Both the position numbers and the translations under genes were made by a program. Under the pieces are notes generated by a model. That model ran no database searches. It had not been told where the DNA came from and saw only the letters and a list, made by a program, of their open reading frames with translations. DNA of 64,000 nucleotides from an uncultured Hyphomonadaceae bacterium (GTDB taxonomy: Bacteria; Pseudomonadota; Alphaproteobacteria; Caulobacterales; Hyphomonadaceae), in the NCBI GenBank assembly GCA_913057945.1, contig CAJXOF010000001.1, forward strand, positions 360,388 through 424,387, read 5' to 3'. Each line of letters begins with the position of its first letter. Position 1 is the stretch's first letter. This document shows, one piece after another, positions 61,503 through 64,000 of the stretch.

Positions 61503-62732
61503 ATGACCGGATTCATGCTGCCTTCATCGCCATTGGATGGACGTGAAGAAAACTCCCGGCAGTCGATCAACTCTGCATTGAACGCTATTCGCCAGCATTT
61601 GGGCATGCCGATTGCCTATGTGTCCGAGTTCGTCAATGGCGAATCCGTCTTCCGCTATGTCGATGCTCCGGGTCTCGAACACCTGATCAAACCGGGCGAC
61701 AGCCGCGACCTGACCGAAGTCTACTGCCTCCATATCCTGGAAGGCCGCCTGCCGGAACTCATTCCGGATACGTCTCAAAATTCCCTCGCCATGGCCATGC
61801 CGATCACGCGGGAAATCCCGATCGGCGCGCATATGAGCATTCCGATCCGGCTGGAGGATGGCACGCCCTATGGCATGTTCTGCTGCCTCGGCCCGGAACC
61901 GAACACCAGCCTCAATGAGCGCGACCTCGAAACCATGCGCCTGTTCGCAAACCTTGCCGCCCAACAGATCGACAAGGATTACGCGCAAAGACGAGGTCTT
62001 CAGGAAATCCGCGAGCGCATTCTCGACACGCTCGACACCAGCGCCTTTGCCATCGCCTACCAACCCATTGTCGATCTTGGCCAGATGACGCCGAGCGGCT
62101 ACGAAGCGCTCTGCCGCTTTTCCGCAGAGCCTTACCGGTCGCCGGATGTCTGGTTCGACGAAGCTGCCGCCGTCGGCCTCGCTGTTGAACTCGAACTTGC
62201 CTCGATCCGTCAGGCTGTCCAGCGGATCAGCCAGATTGCGCCCGACCAGTATATTTCCGTCAACGCTTCACCGTCGACCGTAATCAGCGACCAGTTCGCC
62301 GAGACGTTCCTGAAACTGCCGCTGGACCGCATCCTGCTGGAAATCACCGAACACGCCGTGATCGACGATTATGAGGGCTTCACCAAGGTGCTGCGCCCTC
62401 TGCGCCATGCGGGCCTGAGGCTCGCCGTGGATGATGCCGGCGCCGGTCACTCCTCGCTGCGCCACATCGTCCAGCTCAATCCGGATTATGTGAAAGTCGA
62501 CATGAGCCTGACCCGCAATGTGGACTCAGACCTTGCCCGACGCGCCCTGATCGGCGCGCTCCTGTTCTACACGCGCGAAACCTCCGCCCATATCATTGCC
62601 GAGGGCATTGAGACCGAAGCGGAGCTGAACACGCTGAAATTGCTGGGCGTCCGCCGGGGCCAGGGTTACCTGCTCGGACGGCCTTCCCAGGAGATCGCCA
62701 AGACGATCGACCTGTACAGCAAGGCGTCCTGA
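61503..62732 (+). CDS. GAF-EAL cyclic-di-GMP phosphodiesterase
   Basis: This 409-residue soluble protein has an N-terminal GAF domain (about 15-165, with VYCLHILEGRLPELI and GAHMSIPIRLEDG) and a C-terminal EAL domain (about 180-405). The phosphodiesterase residues look intact: YEALCRF, YISVNAS, LEITEH, AVDDAGAGHSSL, YVKVDMSL and AEGIETEAEL. It should hydrolyse c-di-GMP under control of a ligand or redox signal at the GAF domain. A longer frame from 61320 lacks a conserved N-terminus, so the ATG at 61503 was chosen. Confidence 0.9.
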   Translation: MTGFMLPSSPLDGREENSRQSINSALNAIRQHLGMPIAYVSEFVNGESVFRYVDAPGLEHLIKPGDSRDLTEVYCLHILEGRLPELIPDTSQNSLAMAMPITREIPIGAHMSIPIRLEDGTPYGMFCCLGPEPNTSLNERDLETMRLFANLAAQQIDKDYAQRRGLQEIRERILDTLDTSAFAIAYQPIVDLGQMTPSGYEALCRFSAEPYRSPDVWFDEAAAVGLAVELELASIRQAVQRISQIAPDQYISVNASPSTVISDQFAETFLKLPLDRILLEITEHAVIDDYEGFTKVLRPLRHAGLRLAVDDAGAGHSSLRHIVQLNPDYVKVDMSLTRNVDSDLARRALIGALLFYTRETSAHIIAEGIETEAELNTLKLLGVRRGQGYLLGRPSQEIAKTIDLYSKAS

Positions 62733-62802
62733 CCGCTTTCAAGGCCTGTGCTTTCCGTCAAATCATTCTAGATTGGGGACGTAACCCCGGAGCACGAGCC
62801 TC

Positions 62803-63222
62803 ATGAATATTGGTGAAATCATTTCCCTCGTCACCCTGCTGTTTGGTGCCGTCCTCGGCCTGTCGGCCATGTTTTCCCCGGCCTGGGCCAGCAAGATCGT
62901 CCGCCTTGTCGAAGATCCGGACCCGCTGCGTCCCGGCGGCTACTCGGAATTTCGCGCCACCTATGGCGGCCTGTTCCTGTTCTCGCACCTGATGACAGCG
63001 GTCCTGATCCTCAATCTTGGCAGCGCCGAGCCGGATATCCTGACCACGCTGGTTGTCCTGCCGCTTGCGACTGGCTGGATCGGCGCCGGAATCGGGCGCC
63101 TCATGTCGCTGGTCTTTGACCGCACCAAGAACCGGGAGGCCGGCCTGATCCCGGTCTGGATCCCGATGGAAATCATTCTGGGCCTTGCTATTGCGGCCCC
63201 CTTCCTTCAATTCCTGCTCTAA
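62803..63222 (+). CDS. Four-helix membrane protein of unknown function
   Basis: This 139-residue protein has four predicted helices (about 4-24, 56-76, 80-102 and 115-137) and a central GGYSEFRATYGGLFLFSHL segment, similar in layout to DUF4345-type proteins. I cannot assign a function. It is 70 bases after the EAL gene and 20 bases before the pseudouridine synthase gene. Confidence 0.7.
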   Translation: MNIGEIISLVTLLFGAVLGLSAMFSPAWASKIVRLVEDPDPLRPGGYSEFRATYGGLFLFSHLMTAVLILNLGSAEPDILTTLVVLPLATGWIGAGIGRLMSLVFDRTKNREAGLIPVWIPMEIILGLAIAAPFLQFLL

Positions 63223-63242
63223 AGCCACAGAAAGAAAATCCC

Positions 63243-63951
63243 ATGACGGAGCGTCGAGAGACGGGCCGCCCGCGCCGGAAACCTTCCGGCCCGCGCAAGC
63301 AAGCCCCCGCACAGAAATCCCATCGCCCAGCCGAAGAAAAAGACTGGAGCGAAGGCGAACGGATCGCCAAATACCTCGCCCGCGCCGGGGTCGCCTCGCG
63401 CCGCGAAGTCGAGCGCATGATCGAAGACGGCAAGATCACGGTTGATGGCGTCAAGCTGACCTCGCCCGCTTTCAAGGTCACTGGCCGCGAAGAAATCCGT
63501 GTCGGCCGCAAGACAATCCAGGCCCCGGACGCGACCCGCGTCTGGCGCTATCACAAGCCGGCTGGCCTGATCACCACGACGGTCGATCCGGAAGGCCGGC
63601 GCACCGTCTTTGAAGAGCTGCCAAAATCCCTGCCCCGCGTCGTCACTGTCGGCCGGCTCGACCTGAACACCGAAGGCCTCCTGCTGCTAACCAATGATGG
63701 GGCTCTGGCCCGCGCGCTGGAACTGCCGAAGAATGAGCTTGAACGCACGTATCGCGTGCGGGCCAAGGGCACGGTTACCGACTACAAGATCGCCGAACTC
63801 GCCGAAGGCATCACGGTTGATGGCGTCGATTATAAGCCCATCACCGCCGTGTTCGACCGCGAGACCGGCGCAAACAGCTGGCTGACCGTTACCCTGTCGG
63901 AAGGCAAGAAACGCGAAGTCCGCCGCGCGCTGGAAGCGGTGAATCTCATGG
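63243..63951 (+). CDS. RluB/RsuA-family rRNA pseudouridine synthase, 3' end missing
   Basis: The genuine part encodes about 236 residues: a basic N-terminal tail, an S4 RNA-binding domain (about 37-90, ERIAKYLARAGVASRREVE), and the synthase domain with the catalytic Asp in VGRLDLNTEGLLLLTNDG and EGKKREVRRALEAVNL. Family members convert a uridine in 23S or 16S rRNA to pseudouridine. The gene is cut where adapter sequence begins, so the reading frame continuing to 63998 and its last 15 or so residues (SYTHLTLPTICSV) are artefacts. Confidence 0.9.
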
Positions 63952-64000
63952 CTGTCTCTTATACACATCTGACGCTGCCGACGATATGCAGTGTGTAGAT
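63952..64000. other. Illumina Nextera adapter at the contig end (not genomic)
   Basis: CTGTCTCTTATACACATCT (63952-63970) is the Tn5 mosaic-end adapter, GACGCTGCCGACGA (63971-63984) is the Read 1 adapter part, TATGCAGT (63985-63992) is the reverse complement of an i5 index (ACTGCATA), and GTGTAGAT (63993-64000) begins the P5 sequence. The order is exactly that of a sequenced Nextera library end. Confidence 0.98.

Noticed and set aside
63243..63998. Full-length pseudouridine synthase gene ending at 63998
   Set aside because: The last 47 bases of that frame are sequencing adapter, so the stop codon is artificial.
1..64000. CRISPR arrays, rRNA genes and insertion sequences
   Set aside because: No regularly spaced repeats, rRNA motifs or transposase genes were seen in the window.

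Overview
The window is high-GC DNA from an alphaproteobacterium. The ChvG/ChvI-type two-component pair, the lipid A/Kdo cluster, the cysK-sseA-metC operon and the AsmA, DcaP and DUF6134 proteins fit this. A marine Hyphomonadaceae-like member of Caulobacterales is my best guess, from general resemblance only. The window ends at a contig end: the last 49 bases are Illumina Nextera adapter with an i5 index, not genome.

Bases 1 to about 9,526 are the end of an integrative conjugative element inserted at the 3' end of a tRNA-Asp gene. In order they carry the trb mating-pore genes (trbG end, trbI, DUF2274), a DUF736 gene, a small unknown gene, an Xre/MbcA-type antitoxin with a RES toxin, and a three-gene cassette. 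The cassette encodes a TIR-APAZ protein, a catalytically dead short Argonaute and a 505-residue protein of unknown function with a hydrophobic C-terminus. The first two are a SPARTA-type NADase immune system. The third gene sits 12 bases behind the Argonaute and is the most likely undescribed part. A convergent tyrosine integrase closes the element next to the tRNA.

From 9.6 to 31.5 kb is chromosomal core: AsmA, a membrane GGDEF-EAL protein, a ChrR-like cupin with a DUF6134 protein, a tight cysK-sseA-metC-SLC13 sulfur operon, an MDR reductase, polA, a secreted S9 peptidase, and chvI and chvG, which here are separated by three other genes.

From 31.5 to 41.6 kb is an acetate-utilisation module: acs, a DcaP-type porin, a LuxR-type regulator (CrbR-like), a giant symporter-linked hybrid kinase (CrbS-like), and a two-subunit sodium:solute symporter. 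Three 18-bp dyads with a shared core lie upstream of three transcription units of this module and look like the operator of the regulator.

From 41.7 to 64 kb are rplY, pth, oxidoreductases, HU, a MATE exporter, class II DAHP synthase, a TIR-ParA fusion protein, gor, rpiA, glmU, gph, tRNA-Val, the waaA-lpxK acyltransferase operon, a SulP transporter without a STAS domain, a GAF-EAL phosphodiesterase and a truncated pseudouridine synthase gene running into the adapter.
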